Below, one piece after another: positions 1 through 9,937 of a DNA stretch of 64,000 nt (position 1 is its first letter; each line of letters begins with the position of its first letter). The position numbers were made by a program, and so were the translations under genes. The notes beneath the pieces are model-generated. The model saw only the letters and a list, made by a program, of their open reading frames with translations, ran no database searches and was not told the DNA's origin. Origin of the DNA: Pectobacterium aroidearum (GTDB lineage: Bacteria > Pseudomonadota > Gammaproteobacteria > Enterobacterales > Enterobacteriaceae); the NCBI RefSeq assembly GCF_015689195.1, contig NZ_CP065044.1:1364001-1428000 (forward strand), given 5' to 3'.

Positions 1-250
1 CCGGACTCTGCGTAGTTTTTGCCGCAGAAGCAGAAAGTTTTGCCTGATCGATCTGAATACGTGACTCAGTAATCTTAGGTTGTGGGACAGAGACTACGTT
101 ACATGTCATTTGATATTGACCGGATTGAGGTGTTACGCCGCACGCCGGTAGTATCGTCAGTTGAGCGTTAATTTGCCCACCCTGATTCCCTGCATATGCC
201 GTGGTACAGGCTACCATCAGTAAGCCCGCGTAAAGCAACGCATTTTTCAT
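1..250 (-). CDS. Secreted hypothetical protein, N-terminal part only
   Basis: An open frame reads leftward from an ATG at 250-248 off the window edge (83 residues visible). It begins with Met-Lys-Asn, a hydrophobic stretch and an Ala-Tyr-Ala-type cleavage site near residue 20, so it should be exported by Sec. The mature part starts with a polar run followed by QINAQLTILPACGV and a second Cys about 18 residues later. This is loosely like secreted spore-coat-U/pilin-type beta proteins, but I cannot assign a family. It reads in the same direction as btuF and lies 231 bp downstream of it. The C-terminus is outside the window. Confidence 0.6.
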   Translation of the reverse strand, partial: MKNALLYAGLLMVACTTAYAGNQGGQINAQLTILPACGVTPQSGQYQMTCNVVSVPQPKITESRIQIDQAKLSASAAKTTQSP

Positions 251-481
251 AGTTAAAGCTACCTGGTGTTAAAGGAACCGCTACCGGTTCAAAATTTTCT
301 CATTTTGTATTGCTTTGGCTTTATCGCCGGGTGGTAATTAATGCCATCAATGATGCCTATAATTCCACCGTTACGCTCAGATTATCGGCAAATGTTGGCG
401 AAATAAAAGCCTGTGAGTGTTACAACTTGTATATTAATGAAGCTATTGTTATCGAAGTGATTTCACAGTGTTAATTAACAA

Positions 482-1312
482 TCACTTTGCTGACGAAGAG
501 CCGGGGCTTAATGCTGTTAATTGAGAACAAATTTGTTGAGCCGCCAATAGCAAACGTGGGCCGCTACGGCTAAACCAGTCTTCATTCACGGTAATCACCG
601 GCACTGCTAATTGCGGCTGCCAAAACGTCTGCACGCTGGCAATTTTATCTGGCGAACCGCCGATAATAATGGCCTGTGGTTGTCGCCTTAACACCTGTTC
701 ACGGCTAACCTGCGGCCAGGGCACTGGGCTATCGCTAAAGATATTTTCTGCGCCGCACAGCGAAACGATCTGGCTTTGCAGCGTCGCTTGCGACGAAGTA
801 AACAGCGGCTGAGTGCCGAATTGAATGAATACCCGAAGTGATGCTGCGTTCTGCCCCTCGCCCGTGTGCCGTAGCCTGCCTATTTCCTGCTGAAAATCTG
901 TCGCAGCCCGTTCGGCTTGCTCTGGATGGCGGCTGTAGGTCGCCAACTGTCGCAATGACGCGGGGATATCGTCTAACGTTTTTGCATCCAGATAAACGAT
1001 GGGAATCGAGAAGTTGGCGAGCTGTTCCAGCGGCCGTTGTGGATTGCCCTCGCGCCAGGCCAGAATCAGATCGGGCTTAAGCGCGAGGATCCGCTCCAGG
1101 TTGATTCCTTGCCAGGAAGCCACCTGTTCCAGCTTTTTCGCTTCTGGTGGGTAATCTGACCAGGCGCTGACCGCAATCAGCTGTTCGCCCATGCCTGCGG
1201 CATAGGCCATTTCCGTTGCGTGTGGTGCGAGGCTAATGACACGCTGTGGAAGGGCATAAGCGGCGGTGCAAAGCAGTAGCCCGGTCAGCCAGCAGAGGAA
1301 CCTGACAGTCAC
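482..1312 (-). CDS. btuF: Vitamin B12 ABC transporter, periplasmic binding protein BtuF
   Basis: 276 residues, close to the usual BtuF length. A signal peptide (hydrophobic core about residues 5-18, ending Ala-Tyr-Ala) is followed by [17 protein letters not shown], the typical opening of the BtuF/FecB class III binding fold. The protein captures cobalamin in the periplasm and delivers it to the BtuCD importer; btuC and btuD are not in this window. The start is GTG at 1312-1310, only 2 nt after the mtnN stop, so the two are probably co-transcribed. The mtnN-btuF pair next to dgt and degP is the enterobacterial arrangement, which supports the call. Confidence 0.93.
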   Translation of the reverse strand: MTVRFLCWLTGLLLCTAAYALPQRVISLAPHATEMAYAAGMGEQLIAVSAWSDYPPEAKKLEQVASWQGINLERILALKPDLILAWREGNPQRPLEQLANFSIPIVYLDAKTLDDIPASLRQLATYSRHPEQAERAATDFQQEIGRLRHTGEGQNAASLRVFIQFGTQPLFTSSQATLQSQIVSLCGAENIFSDSPVPWPQVSREQVLRRQPQAIIIGGSPDKIASVQTFWQPQLAVPVITVNEDWFSRSGPRLLLAAQQICSQLTALSPGSSSAK

Positions 1313-1314
1313 GA

Positions 1315-2013
1315 TTAGCGTGCGGCCAGCTTGGCCAGAATCGCTTCCACCATCCGCGTTGATTGCTGCGCTGCAACGCTTAGGAATTCATCGAAACTCA
1401 GGTGTGATGCTTTATCGGCTACATCAGAAATGGCACGCACAACCACAAACGGGACGGCGAACTGATGGCAGACATGGGCGATCGCCGTCGCTTCCATTTC
1501 CACTGCGATTGCTTTCGGGAAGGTCGTGCGGATGCGTGCTAATGGTTCTGCGCCGTTAATGAAGGCATCACCGCTGACAACCAGACCGCGTACGGCGTTT
1601 AGCTGTAAATCAGCAATCGCTTCCTGTGCCAGTGCGATGAGTTTTTCATCGGCAGCGAAAGCGGCAGGGCAGCCCGCCATCTGGCCGGGTTCATAGCCAA
1701 AGGCTGTGACGTCGGCGTCGTGGTAGCGTACTTCATCGGAAACCACGATATCACCCACGTTCAAGCTAGGTGCCAGCCCGCCTGCGGAGCCGGTGTTAAT
1801 TACGACGTCTGGCTTGCTGTGCTCCATCAGCAGCGTGGTGCCCAGCGCGGCGGAAACTTTGCCGATACCGGATTTCAGCAGGGCGACATCTACCCCGTTG
1901 ATTTGCCCAGTGTAAATTTCACAACCTGCACGCTGGAAGGTTTGACGGTTTTCAATCCGATCGCGCAGCAGCGTTACTTCTTGTTCCATCGCGCCGATAA
2001 TACCGACTTTCAT
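1315..2013 (-). CDS. mtnN: 5'-methylthioadenosine/S-adenosylhomocysteine nucleosidase
   Basis: Also called Pfs. It hydrolyses MTA, SAH and 5'-deoxyadenosine to adenine plus the thioribose or ribosyl product, feeding methionine salvage and, via LuxS, AI-2 formation. I start it at the ATG at 2013-2011, giving [16 protein letters not shown] and 232 residues, the same length as E. coli Pfs; the open frame extends 48 codons further upstream, but that part does not look like the family. The conserved INTGSAGG and [11 protein letters not shown] segments and the late ISDVAD motif with the catalytic Asp are present. It is the first gene of the leftward mtnN-btuF unit, divergent from dgt. Confidence 0.96.
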   Translation of the reverse strand: MKVGIIGAMEQEVTLLRDRIENRQTFQRAGCEIYTGQINGVDVALLKSGIGKVSAALGTTLLMEHSKPDVVINTGSAGGLAPSLNVGDIVVSDEVRYHDADVTAFGYEPGQMAGCPAAFAADEKLIALAQEAIADLQLNAVRGLVVSGDAFINGAEPLARIRTTFPKAIAVEMEATAIAHVCHQFAVPFVVVRAISDVADKASHLSFDEFLSVAAQQSTRMVEAILAKLAAR

Positions 2014-2134
2014 AAGGTTCCCCGCAAATTCTGTTATAAATGGAAGGCGTGTAGCTGGGGTTAGTCTATCATGGCTAGCGGGATGAGATGGAGTGTGCAT
2101 TATTTTGCTGTAGCGGGATGATAGGGAGAACCGT

Positions 2135-3646
2135 ATGTCTGATATCGATTTCGCCAAAAAAATGAGCTTTCAGCGACATTTTAGCCGACCTAAAACGGCT
2201 GATGATGCTTATACGATCGTGCGCCAGTTTGAGAGCGATCGGGGGCGTATTATTAACTCCGCCGCCATCCGCCGCTTACAGCAAAAAACTCAGGTCTTCC
2301 CGCTGGAACGTAACGCGGCTGTTCGTTCCCGTCTGACCCATTCGATGGAAGTTCAACAGGTGGGGCGTTATATCGCCAAAGAGATTTTGCACCGTCTGCA
2401 AGGCGATGGGCGACTCGCAGAGTTGGGTCTTGACGATAGACAAACGCCGTTTGAAAGCATGGTCGAAATGGCGTGCCTGATGCATGACATCGGTAATCCG
2501 CCTTTTGGGCATTTTGGCGAATCGGCAATTAACCAATGGTTCAGAAAATGGCTGGATAGCCACTATCTGGACAGTGAATTCCCTGAGCATGTCGATGATT
2601 GTAAATCCCCTGTGCTGCGGATGCAGCAAGACGGCTTGGATGAATTGCGTGGGAAAATCCGGCAGGATCTGAGCCATTTTGAAGGCAACGCACAGGCGAT
2701 CAGACTGGTTCACACGCTGCTGAAACTTAACCTGACCTACGGACAGGTCGCCTGTATTTTGAAATATACCCGCCCCGCGTATTGGCACGGTAAGCTTCCG
2801 CCAGACTATGACTATTTAATGAAGAAGCCGGGCTACTATCTGGCAGAAGAAGCGTTTGTCGCCACACTGCGTGAAGAGCTGGATATGGGGGAATTTCATC
2901 GCCATCCGCTGAGCTACATTATGGAAGCGGCCGATGATGTGTCCTACTGTATTGCGGATCTGGAAGATGCCGTCGAGAAAGATATGCTTACGATCGAAGA
3001 ACTTTACGATCGCCTGCGCGAGAATTGGGGTGAGGGAGAAGAGAAAGACATCTTCGCTAAAACGATCGAACGTGCTTACAAAGAACGTAAGCGTTTGCAA
3101 TGGCGCAGTCAGGATGATCAGTTTTTCATGAATCTTCGCGTTTATACCGTGGGGCAAATGGTGCCGCATGCTGCACTGCGTTTTCTCGATAACCTTCCTG
3201 AAGTCTATGCCGGCTCGTTCAATCAGGCGTTGCTTGAGGATGATAGCCCGCAGAACCGCTTATTAGGTATTTTCAAACGCGTCGCCTTAAAACACGTTTT
3301 TAATCATCATGAGGTTGAACAGCTGGAGTTACAGGGAGATCGCGTCATTCGCGGCCTGCTGGATATTTATAGTCCGCTGCTCGAAATGCCCTATCAGGAT
3401 TTCAGTCAGCTTGTCCGAGACGACACGCACAGACGCTATCCGATTGAAACGCGGCTTTATCACAAGCTATCCAGCAAGCACTGTCTGGCCTATTGCGAAG
3501 CGGTTGCCGCGTTGGAGCCATTACCCGAAAACGAGCGAATCGTCCGTGAATATTACTATCGCGCGCGTCTGATTCAGGATTACATCAGCGGTATGACGGA
3601 TTTGTATGCCTACGATGAATACCGCAAGCTGATGGCGGCAGACTAG
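2135..3646 (+). CDS. dgt: Deoxyguanosinetriphosphate triphosphohydrolase (dGTPase)
   Basis: 503 residues (E. coli Dgt 505). It hydrolyses dGTP to deoxyguanosine and tripolyphosphate and acts as a hexamer in the cytoplasm. HD-domain features are visible: [15 protein letters not shown] supplies the first metal His, and [16 protein letters not shown] the HD pair and the next His, near residues 115-130. The start ATG at 2135 has a GGGAGAA stretch just upstream as ribosome binding site. It is divergent from mtnN, and degP follows on the same strand after a 189-bp gap, matching E. coli gene order. Confidence 0.96.
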   Translation: MSDIDFAKKMSFQRHFSRPKTADDAYTIVRQFESDRGRIINSAAIRRLQQKTQVFPLERNAAVRSRLTHSMEVQQVGRYIAKEILHRLQGDGRLAELGLDDRQTPFESMVEMACLMHDIGNPPFGHFGESAINQWFRKWLDSHYLDSEFPEHVDDCKSPVLRMQQDGLDELRGKIRQDLSHFEGNAQAIRLVHTLLKLNLTYGQVACILKYTRPAYWHGKLPPDYDYLMKKPGYYLAEEAFVATLREELDMGEFHRHPLSYIMEAADDVSYCIADLEDAVEKDMLTIEELYDRLRENWGEGEEKDIFAKTIERAYKERKRLQWRSQDDQFFMNLRVYTVGQMVPHAALRFLDNLPEVYAGSFNQALLEDDSPQNRLLGIFKRVALKHVFNHHEVEQLELQGDRVIRGLLDIYSPLLEMPYQDFSQLVRDDTHRRYPIETRLYHKLSSKHCLAYCEAVAALEPLPENERIVREYYYRARLIQDYISGMTDLYAYDEYRKLMAAD

Positions 3647-3725
3647 CGATGAACAGACGGCAATGGAAATCGCGAGTTTTGTAAAGCCGTTCAATATTTC
3701 CTTACGCTTCACGATCTTCCCCTCG

Positions 3726-3753
3726 GGAACATTGTTGGTCCATATTTATCTCA
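3726..3753 (+). promoter_or_regulatory. Candidate sigma-E promoter of degP
   Basis: GGAACAT (3726-3732), 16 nt, then TCTCA (3749-3753). The -35 half is close to the sigma-E consensus GGAACTT; the -10 half (usually TCTGA or TCAAA) is a weaker match. It lies about 80 bp before the degP start. E. coli degP is a sigma-E target, and rpoE is encoded in this window. Confidence 0.5.
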
Positions 3754-3770
3754 TACAGCACGACCACTGA

Positions 3771-3792
3771 GTGTACCCGGTGTTGGGTACAC
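3771..3792 (+). other. Perfect inverted repeat in the degP leader
   Basis: GTGTACCC (3771-3778), a 6-nt spacer and GGGTACAC (3785-3792) form an 8-bp perfect stem about 44 nt before the degP ATG. There is no T-run, so it is not a terminator. It could be an mRNA leader hairpin or a protein operator. Confidence 0.6.
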
Positions 3793-3835
3793 GGGCCGTA
3801 AGACTCGCGTGTTGATTACTATGAGATATATTCCT

Positions 3836-5293
3836 ATGAAAAGAAAATCACTGGTTTTGAGTGCGCTGGCGTTAAGTCTGGCGATGGCGATGGGTACTAC
3901 CACGGCGAATGCGGCTGAGTCAGCGGCGTCTGCCGCGTCATCGGGTCAATTACCCAGCCTGGCTCCTATGCTGGAAAAGGTCATGCCTTCCGTCGTAAGC
4001 ATCTACGTGGAAGGGCATACCACTAAAGAAAACAATGCCGGCAAAGAAGGCATTCCGCCGCAGCTTCAGCCGTTTTTTGGTGAGAACTCGCCTTTCTGCC
4101 AGGACGGCTCGCCGTTCCAGTCGTCGCCGATGTGTCAGGGAGAAGGTGACGACGATGGCGACGGCCAGCAGCAACCAAAACAGGAAAACTTTCAGGCACT
4201 GGGTGCGGGCGTTGTGATTAATGCGGAAAAAGGCTACGTGGTGACCAACAGTCACGTGGTGGAGAACGCCGATAAGATTCAGGTTCGCCTCAGTGATGGC
4301 CGCAAGTATGACGGCAAAGTGTTAGGCAAAGACCCGCGTTCTGATATCGCGCTGGTGCAGTTGAAAGACTTTAAAAATCTGACCGCGATTAAGGTCGCCG
4401 ATTCCGATCAACTGCGGGTTGGTGATTACACGGTAGCGATTGGTAACCCGTATGGTCTGGGCGAAACGGCGACATCGGGCATTGTGTCCGCGCTGGGGCG
4501 TAGCGGGTTGAATATTGAAAACTACGAGAACTTTATTCAGACCGATGCGGCGATTAACCGGGGGAATTCCGGTGGCGCGTTAGTGAATCTGAATGGGGAA
4601 CTGGTTGGTCTGAATACCGCGATTCTTGCGCCAGATGGCGGCAATATCGGGATTGGCTTTGCTATCCCCAGCAATATGGTGAAAAGCGTCGTGGCACAGA
4701 TTGTCGAATTTGGTGAAGTGAAGCGCGGCGAGCTGGGTATCACCGGGACGGAATTGAACTCCGAACTGGCGCAGGCAATGAAGGTTGATGCCCAGCGTGG
4801 CGCGTTTGTAAGTCAGGTGCGGCCGAAATCGGCGGCAGACGAAGCAGGCATCAAGGCGGGGGATGTGATCGTCACGCTGAATGGCAAAGCGGTCAGCAGC
4901 TTCTCCGCGTTGCGTGCGCAGGTTGGCTCGCTGCCGGTGGGGAGCAAAGTGGCGTTGGGGCTGCTGCGTGAGGGTAAACCGCTGACGGTAGAGGTGACGC
5001 TGCAACAGAGCAATCAGGCTCAGGTGGCTTCCGGTAATCTCTACTCTGGCATTGAAGGTGCCGAGCTGAGCAATACGCAGGTGGACGGCGCAAAAGGCGT
5101 CAAGGTGGATAACGTTAAACCGGGGTCCGCTGCGGCTAAAATTGGCCTGAAGAAGGACGACATTATTCTCGGTGTCAACCAACAGGCCGTACAGAATATT
5201 GGCGAGTTGCGCAAAATTCTGGATAGCAAGCCGGCTGTATTAGCCTTGAATGTACGCCGTGGCGACAGCACGATTTATCTGCTGGCTCAATAA
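3836..5293 (+). CDS. degP: Periplasmic serine endoprotease/chaperone DegP (HtrA)
   Basis: With the ATG at 3836 the protein has 485 residues and a clean signal peptide (MKRKSLVLSALALSL... cleaved after about Ala26). In-frame GTG, TTG and ATG codons upstream would add only 9 residues. The trypsin-like triad is His140 (TNSHVV), Asp170 (SDIALV) and Ser245 (GNSGGALV). Cys88 and Cys100 bracket the acidic loop that is disulfide-bonded in DegP. Two PDZ domains follow (about 290-370 and 390-480). It degrades or refolds misfolded envelope proteins as a trimer-based cage. A candidate sigma-E promoter and a leader hairpin precede it. Confidence 0.96.
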   Translation: MKRKSLVLSALALSLAMAMGTTTANAAESAASAASSGQLPSLAPMLEKVMPSVVSIYVEGHTTKENNAGKEGIPPQLQPFFGENSPFCQDGSPFQSSPMCQGEGDDDGDGQQQPKQENFQALGAGVVINAEKGYVVTNSHVVENADKIQVRLSDGRKYDGKVLGKDPRSDIALVQLKDFKNLTAIKVADSDQLRVGDYTVAIGNPYGLGETATSGIVSALGRSGLNIENYENFIQTDAAINRGNSGGALVNLNGELVGLNTAILAPDGGNIGIGFAIPSNMVKSVVAQIVEFGEVKRGELGITGTELNSELAQAMKVDAQRGAFVSQVRPKSAADEAGIKAGDVIVTLNGKAVSSFSALRAQVGSLPVGSKVALGLLREGKPLTVEVTLQQSNQAQVASGNLYSGIEGAELSNTQVDGAKGVKVDNVKPGSAAAKIGLKKDDIILGVNQQAVQNIGELRKILDSKPAVLALNVRRGDSTIYLLAQ

Positions 5294-5358
5294 CCGCTCT
5301 GTTCAACGTGTAAGTTGATAATTGCCTTTTAAGACAGCTTGTTACGTTGATTATCTGG

Positions 5359-5378
5359 TCGGGCACTCCGGTGCCCGA
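5359..5378 (+). terminator. Hairpin after degP
   Basis: TCGGGCAC (5359-5366), loop TCCG, then GTGCCCGA (5371-5378): a perfect 8-bp stem 65 bp past the degP stop. The T-run after it is poor (cgacttctt), so termination strength is uncertain. Confidence 0.5.
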
Positions 5379-5525
5379 CGACTTCTTGCTTCTCCATGAA
5401 AGCGCTTTTGTGAGTTCTTCCACAGATTTAATCTAATTCCCGTTTCTTTGTTAATTTGCACAATGTGTGGCGCACGGTGTGGCGGTATGCTGGTGCAATT
5501 GTCAATGTTCCTCTCAGAGGTAAAA

Positions 5526-6683
5526 ATGGCGTCGTATCATCTCAATGCCAAGATGGCACAGGATATTGTCGCGCGGACCATGCAGATCATTGATAGTAAT
5601 ATCAACGTGATGGATGCTCGCGGTAAGATTATCGGCAGTGGCGATCAGGAACGATTGGGGGAACTGCACGAAGGGGCGCTGCTGGCACTTTCGCAGGGGC
5701 GAGTCGTTGATATTGATGATGCCGTGGCGCGCCACCTGCACGGCGTGCGTCCGGGGATCAATTTACCCTTGCGCATCGACGGTGAAATCGTTGGCGTTAT
5801 CGGTTTAACGGGCAATCCAAGCCAACTGCGACAGTACGGCGAACTGGTCTGTATGACGGCGGAAATGATGCTGGAACAGGCGAGGTTGTTGCATATGCTG
5901 GCGCAGGATAGCCGTCTGCGTGAAGAGTTGGTGTTGAACCTGATCCGTACTGACGATCTTTCTCCCGCCCTCATGGAGTGGGCGCAGCGCTTAGGCATCG
6001 ATCTGAATAAGCCACGCGTCGCGGCGGTGATCGAAGTGGACAGCGGGCAGCTCGGGGTGGATTCCGCCATGGCGGAGCTACAGCAGTTGCAGACGCTGCT
6101 GACTACGCCGGAACGTGACAACCTGATCGCGATCGTTTCCCTGACAGAAATGGTGGTGCTAAAACCGGCGTTGAACAGCCACGGGCGTTGGGATGCAGAA
6201 GATCATCGGCGGCGGGTGGATACGCTGATGTCGCGAATGGCGGAAAGCAGCCGGCTGCGGGTGCGGCTGGCGCTGGGGAACTATTTTGCCGGCCCCGGCA
6301 GTATCGCGCGTTCCTATCGCACGGCGCGCACGACCATGAGCGTGGGCAAACAGCGTATGCCTGCTCAGCGCTGTTATTACTATCAGGATCTGATGTTACC
6401 CGTACTGCTGGACAGCCTGCGCGGCGGTTGGCAGGCAAATGAACTGGTGCGGCCGCTCTCGAAGCTTAAAGCGATGGACGGCAATGGTCTGCTGCGTCGG
6501 ACGCTGGGTGCCTGGTTCCGTAATAACGTTCAGCCCGGCGCGACGGCGAAAGCGCTATTTATTCACCGCAATACGCTGGAATATCGCCTCAATCGCATCT
6601 CTGAGCTGACGGGTTTAGATCTGGGAAATTTCGACGACCGTCTGTTGCTGTACGTGGCTTTGCAGTTGGATGAAGAAGAGTAG
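5526..6683 (+). CDS. cdaR: Sugar diacid utilization regulator CdaR
   Basis: Started at the ATG at 5526, preceded by AGAGG at a normal distance, giving 385 residues (E. coli CdaR 385). The open frame extends upstream but without family-like sequence. The N-terminal diacid-binding region (about 10-140; AQDIVARTMQII, INLPLRIDGEIVGVIGLTG) is followed by a middle GGDEF-like fold of CdaR proteins and a C-terminal PucR-type helix-turn-helix (ALFIHRNTLEYRLNRISELTG, about 345-365). In E. coli it activates garPLRK and gud genes for galactarate/glucarate use; plant-derived diacids fit a pectolytic host. degP precedes it, as in E. coli. Confidence 0.95.
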   Translation: MASYHLNAKMAQDIVARTMQIIDSNINVMDARGKIIGSGDQERLGELHEGALLALSQGRVVDIDDAVARHLHGVRPGINLPLRIDGEIVGVIGLTGNPSQLRQYGELVCMTAEMMLEQARLLHMLAQDSRLREELVLNLIRTDDLSPALMEWAQRLGIDLNKPRVAAVIEVDSGQLGVDSAMAELQQLQTLLTTPERDNLIAIVSLTEMVVLKPALNSHGRWDAEDHRRRVDTLMSRMAESSRLRVRLALGNYFAGPGSIARSYRTARTTMSVGKQRMPAQRCYYYQDLMLPVLLDSLRGGWQANELVRPLSKLKAMDGNGLLRRTLGAWFRNNVQPGATAKALFIHRNTLEYRLNRISELTGLDLGNFDDRLLLYVALQLDEEE

Positions 6684-6736
6684 GGCTGAAAATTGACGGT
6701 TTTTACTTAACCCTGTTTGTTCTCCGCCGTACTCAC

Positions 6737-6758
6737 CTGATGCCGTAGGGCATCAGGG
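6737..6758 (+). terminator. Hairpin after cdaR
   Basis: CCTGATGCC (6737-6745), loop GTAG, then GGCATCAGG (6750-6758), 53 bp after the cdaR stop. It is followed by a T-containing but interrupted tract (gttatctcagtttt). Probable cdaR terminator. Confidence 0.55.
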
Positions 6759-6926
6759 TTATCTCAGTTTTACTCGCAAAAAAGAGCTCTGCTGCAATAA
6801 AATTGCTTAGATTGAAAACTATTACATAACCATTAACAATATAACGCGATAGCATAAATTATCGCGAAACAATATTTTTGCCCCCTCCCTATATCCACTA
6901 TTGTCACTTCCATGTTGTCAGCCTGA

Positions 6927-7005
6927 TATACCTATCCTATTTCAAGCTGCATGCGCGCTGTGCAAAACGATCGTGTTTTGCCCTGCAAATCGAATTATTT
7001 AAGTT
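6927..7005. repeat. Inverted-repeat intergenic element, copy 1
   Basis: The left end, TATACC..TC.TA.TTCAAGCTGCATG (6927-6953), matches about 22 of 27 positions of the inverted right end of the element at 63434-63708. The right end (6985-7005) reads, inverted, AACTTAAATAATTCGATTTGC, matching the other terminal type of that element. The centre has a CAAAAC/GTTTTG hairpin. It occupies part of the 384-bp gap between cdaR and the sulfate-binding protein; the rest of that gap is AT-rich, and I see no gene in it. Confidence 0.6.
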
Positions 7006-7067
7006 ATGAATCAGTCACATCCGTCATGATTTTATCTGATACTTTCGAGCATTAGGGAGTGATAAGA

Positions 7068-8078
7068 ATGTCAATACGTCGTCTGGGGTTATCTGTTGCT
7101 ACGGCAGCACTGTTGTTTTCCGGTGTGGCCTCGGCGGCTACCGAATTATTAAACGTGTCTTACGATCCGACGCGTGAACTGTATCAGCAATACAATGCGG
7201 CGTTTATTAAGCATTGGAAAGCGACCACTGGTGAAGATATCACTATCAAAAATTCGCACGGCGGTTCTGGAAAGCAGGCGCGTTCGGTGATTGACGGCTT
7301 GCAGGCCGATGTGGTGACGCTGGCGCTGGCCGGTGATATTGATGCATTAAACCTGAATCAACAGCTGATCGAGCCTAAGTGGCAGGCGCGTTTGCCTGAC
7401 AACAGCACGCCTTATACCTCCACCATCGTTTTTCTGGTGCGTAAAGGTAATCCAAAGCAAATCAAAGACTGGAACGATCTGGTGAAGCCGGGCGTTGAAG
7501 TCATCACGCCAAACCCGAAAACTTCTGGCGGCGCACGTTGGAACTTCCTGGCTGCATGGGCGTATGCCAAAGCGCAACCGGGCGGTAATGATGAAACCGC
7601 ACTGAAATTTGTGACTGAACTGTATCGTCATGCGCCCGTTCTCGATACCGGTGCGCGTGGGGCAACCATTAGCTTTGTACAGCGTCAGTTAGGCGATGTG
7701 CTGCTGGCATGGGAAAACGAAGCGTACCTGTCTCTGCAAGAGCAGGGCGGCGATCAGCTTGAGATCGTCACACCATCTCTGTCAATTCTGGCTGAACCGC
7801 CGGTTGCCGTTGTGGACAAAGTCGTTGAGCGCAAGGGAACGCAGAAACAGGCTGAAGCTTATCTGCAATACCTTTACAGCGATGAAGCGCAGCGCATCAT
7901 CGGTAAAAATTTCTACCGCCCACGTAACGCCAAGATTGCCGAAGAGTTTAAGGATCAGTTTGCACCGGTGAATCTGGTGACGATCGATAAGGACTTCGGT
8001 GGCTGGAAAGCGGCACAGGATAAATTCTTTAACGATGGCGGCGTGTTCGACGCAATCTTTAAAGAGATCAATAAGTAA
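7068..8078 (+). CDS. sbp: Sulfate ABC transporter periplasmic binding protein (Sbp family)
   Basis: 336 residues from the ATG at 7068, which has GGGAG upstream. A signal peptide (hydrophobic 8-24, ending Ala-Ser-Ala) precedes [17 protein letters not shown], the Sbp/CysP signature, and [25 protein letters not shown], part of the sulfate pocket. The SHGGSGKQ form and SYDPTREL match Sbp better than the thiosulfate-binding CysP (SYDVSREL, SHAGSSKQ), so I use sbp. It delivers sulfate to the CysTWA importer encoded next. A 152-bp gap with a terminator-like hairpin separates it from cysT. Expected control is by CysB under sulfur limitation, but I could not place a CysB site. Confidence 0.88.
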   Translation: MSIRRLGLSVATAALLFSGVASAATELLNVSYDPTRELYQQYNAAFIKHWKATTGEDITIKNSHGGSGKQARSVIDGLQADVVTLALAGDIDALNLNQQLIEPKWQARLPDNSTPYTSTIVFLVRKGNPKQIKDWNDLVKPGVEVITPNPKTSGGARWNFLAAWAYAKAQPGGNDETALKFVTELYRHAPVLDTGARGATISFVQRQLGDVLLAWENEAYLSLQEQGGDQLEIVTPSLSILAEPPVAVVDKVVERKGTQKQAEAYLQYLYSDEAQRIIGKNFYRPRNAKIAEEFKDQFAPVNLVTIDKDFGGWKAAQDKFFNDGGVFDAIFKEINK

Positions 8079-8101
8079 GTTTTAACGTCTGACGGATTAA
8101 G

Positions 8102-8126
8102 GCCGCTATCACCTAGCGGCTTTTTT
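8102..8126 (+). terminator. Internal terminator-like hairpin between sbp and cysT
   Basis: GCCGCTA (8102-8108), 5-nt loop, TAGCGGC (8114-8120), then six T. It has intrinsic-terminator form but lies inside the transport operon, so it probably lowers permease/ATPase expression relative to the binding protein, or protects the 3' end of sbp mRNA. Confidence 0.75.
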
Positions 8127-8230
8127 CAGGTTAAAAGGCTGGCGAGAGCCGCCCGAAACCTTCTGTCAGGTAGCGCGTGTCGGCAAGCAGTTGTTGGCTG
8201 GGTAGTGAGTATGAAAATTAAAGGCACGGT

Positions 8231-9043
8231 ATGTCACAGCGTTCTTCCTCAGTGATTCCCGGTTTTGGGCTAACGTTAGGGTTTAGCCTGAGCTATTTAG
8301 GATTAATTGTCCTCATTCCGTTGGCGGGGATGTTTTTATATGCCAGCCAACTAACGTTCGGCCAGTTTTGGGATCTGATAACCAGCCGCCAGGTGCTTTT
8401 CTCCCTGCGGCTTTCGTTTGGTACGGCGCTGGCTGCGGCTTTTATTAACGGTATTCTCGGGACGCTGCTGGCCTGGGTTCTTGTGCGTTATACCTTTCCC
8501 GGCCGTAAAGTGATCGATGCCATGATCGATATGCCTTTCGCGCTGCCCACTGCGGTCGCGGGGATTGCCCTGACGGCGCTGTATGCACCGAATGGCCTGA
8601 TTGGCTCGCTGTTTCCGTTCAAAATCGCCTACACCGGGATTGGCATCACGCTGGCGCTTATTTTTGTCACGCTGCCTTTCGTGGTCAGAACGCTGCAACC
8701 GGTACTGGCCGATATTCCGAAAGAAGTCGAAGAGGCTGCCGCCTGTCTGGGCGCGCGTCCGCTTCAGGTTTTCCGCCATGTTTTGCTTCCTGCGCTGTTA
8801 CCGGCGTGGCTGACAGGCTTTGCACTGGCCTTTGCTCGCGGCGTGGGGGAGTACGGCTCCGTGGTGTTTATTGCGGGGAACATTCCGTTTAAAACCGAAA
8901 TCCTGCCGCTGCTGATCGTCTCCAAGCTCGATCAGTATGACTACAAAGGAGCAACCGGGATCGGCGTGTTCATGCTGCTGGTTTCTTTCATTATGCTGCT
9001 GCTGATTAACGTGTTGCAGCGCCGCATTCAACCGAAACTGTAA
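8231..9043 (+). CDS. cysT: Sulfate/thiosulfate ABC transporter permease CysT (CysU)
   Basis: 270 residues (E. coli 277) with about six membrane segments, e.g. near 18-38, 65-90, 100-120, 135-155, 190-215 and 240-262. The ABC permease EAA loop is visible around EEAAACLGARPLQVFRHVLLPALLPA (about 165-190), which docks on CysA. It forms the channel together with CysW. Twelve bases separate its stop from cysW, so they are co-transcribed. Confidence 0.93.
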   Translation: MSQRSSSVIPGFGLTLGFSLSYLGLIVLIPLAGMFLYASQLTFGQFWDLITSRQVLFSLRLSFGTALAAAFINGILGTLLAWVLVRYTFPGRKVIDAMIDMPFALPTAVAGIALTALYAPNGLIGSLFPFKIAYTGIGITLALIFVTLPFVVRTLQPVLADIPKEVEEAAACLGARPLQVFRHVLLPALLPAWLTGFALAFARGVGEYGSVVFIAGNIPFKTEILPLLIVSKLDQYDYKGATGIGVFMLLVSFIMLLLINVLQRRIQPKL

Positions 9044-9055
9044 GGGCTGGTCGTC

Positions 9056-9937
9056 ATGGAACAGGTTATTTCCGCTCAGGCCAGCGCGGCTAAAAGAAAA
9101 AAGCAGCCCGCAGCCTATTACATTCTGGTTTCACTCGCGTGGATCGTCTTTTTTCTGATTCTGGTTCTGCCGCTGATGATGGTGGTGACACAGGGACTGG
9201 ATAAAGGCGTCGGCGCATTTTGGGACGCGATTACCGAACCGGATGCGATCTCTGCGCTCAAGCTGACGCTGCTTGCGACCGTCATTTCCGTGCCGTTAAA
9301 CGTGGTGTTCGGATTGGCGACGGCGTGGTGTGTAACGAAATTCGAGTTTCGTGGTAAGAGCTTTCTGCTGGCGTTGATCGATTTACCGTTTTCCGTTTCC
9401 CCCGTTGTGGCGGGGTTGGTGTATGTGCTGCTGTTTGGTGCACAGAGCAAGATCTATCCCTTCCTGCTCGAACACGATCTGCAAATTGTTTACGCCGTAC
9501 CGGGCATCGTGCTGGCGACGATTTTCGTCACATTGCCTTATGTTGCCCGTGAGCTGATTCCGCTGATGGAAGAGCAGGGTTCTCAGGAAGAAGAAGCGGC
9601 ACGTCTGCTGGGAGCGAACGGCTGGCAAATGTTCTGGCATATCACGCTGCCGAATGTGAAGTGGGCGCTGATTTACGGCGTGGTGCTGTGTACTGCGCGC
9701 GCGATGGGCGAGTTTGGTGCCGTTTCCGTTATATCCGGCCATATTCGCGGCCTGACGAACACGCTGCCGCTGCATATCGAAATTCTTTATAACGAGTACA
9801 ACATCGTTGCGGCCTTCAGCGTGGCGATTCTGCTGCTGATCATGTCGCTGGTGGTGCTGCTACTGCGCCAGTGGAGTGAAGGTCGATTGACGAAGCAAAT
9901 ACAGAAACAACAGGAGTTGGCCAAAAATGAGCATTGA
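9056..9937 (+). CDS. cysW: Sulfate/thiosulfate ABC transporter permease CysW
   Basis: 293 residues (E. coli 291). About six membrane helices, with the EAA loop [28 protein letters not shown] (about 180-207). Partner of CysT in the inner-membrane sulfate channel. Its last 11 nt overlap the start of cysA, implying translational coupling. Confidence 0.94.
   Translation: MEQVISAQASAAKRKKQPAAYYILVSLAWIVFFLILVLPLMMVVTQGLDKGVGAFWDAITEPDAISALKLTLLATVISVPLNVVFGLATAWCVTKFEFRGKSFLLALIDLPFSVSPVVAGLVYVLLFGAQSKIYPFLLEHDLQIVYAVPGIVLATIFVTLPYVARELIPLMEEQGSQEEEAARLLGANGWQMFWHITLPNVKWALIYGVVLCTARAMGEFGAVSVISGHIRGLTNTLPLHIEILYNEYNIVAAFSVAILLLIMSLVVLLLRQWSEGRLTKQIQKQQELAKNEH

Noticed and set aside
2276-2788. 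Antisense frames inside dgt
   Set aside because: Shadows of the strongly supported dgt gene, with no start signals or family similarity.
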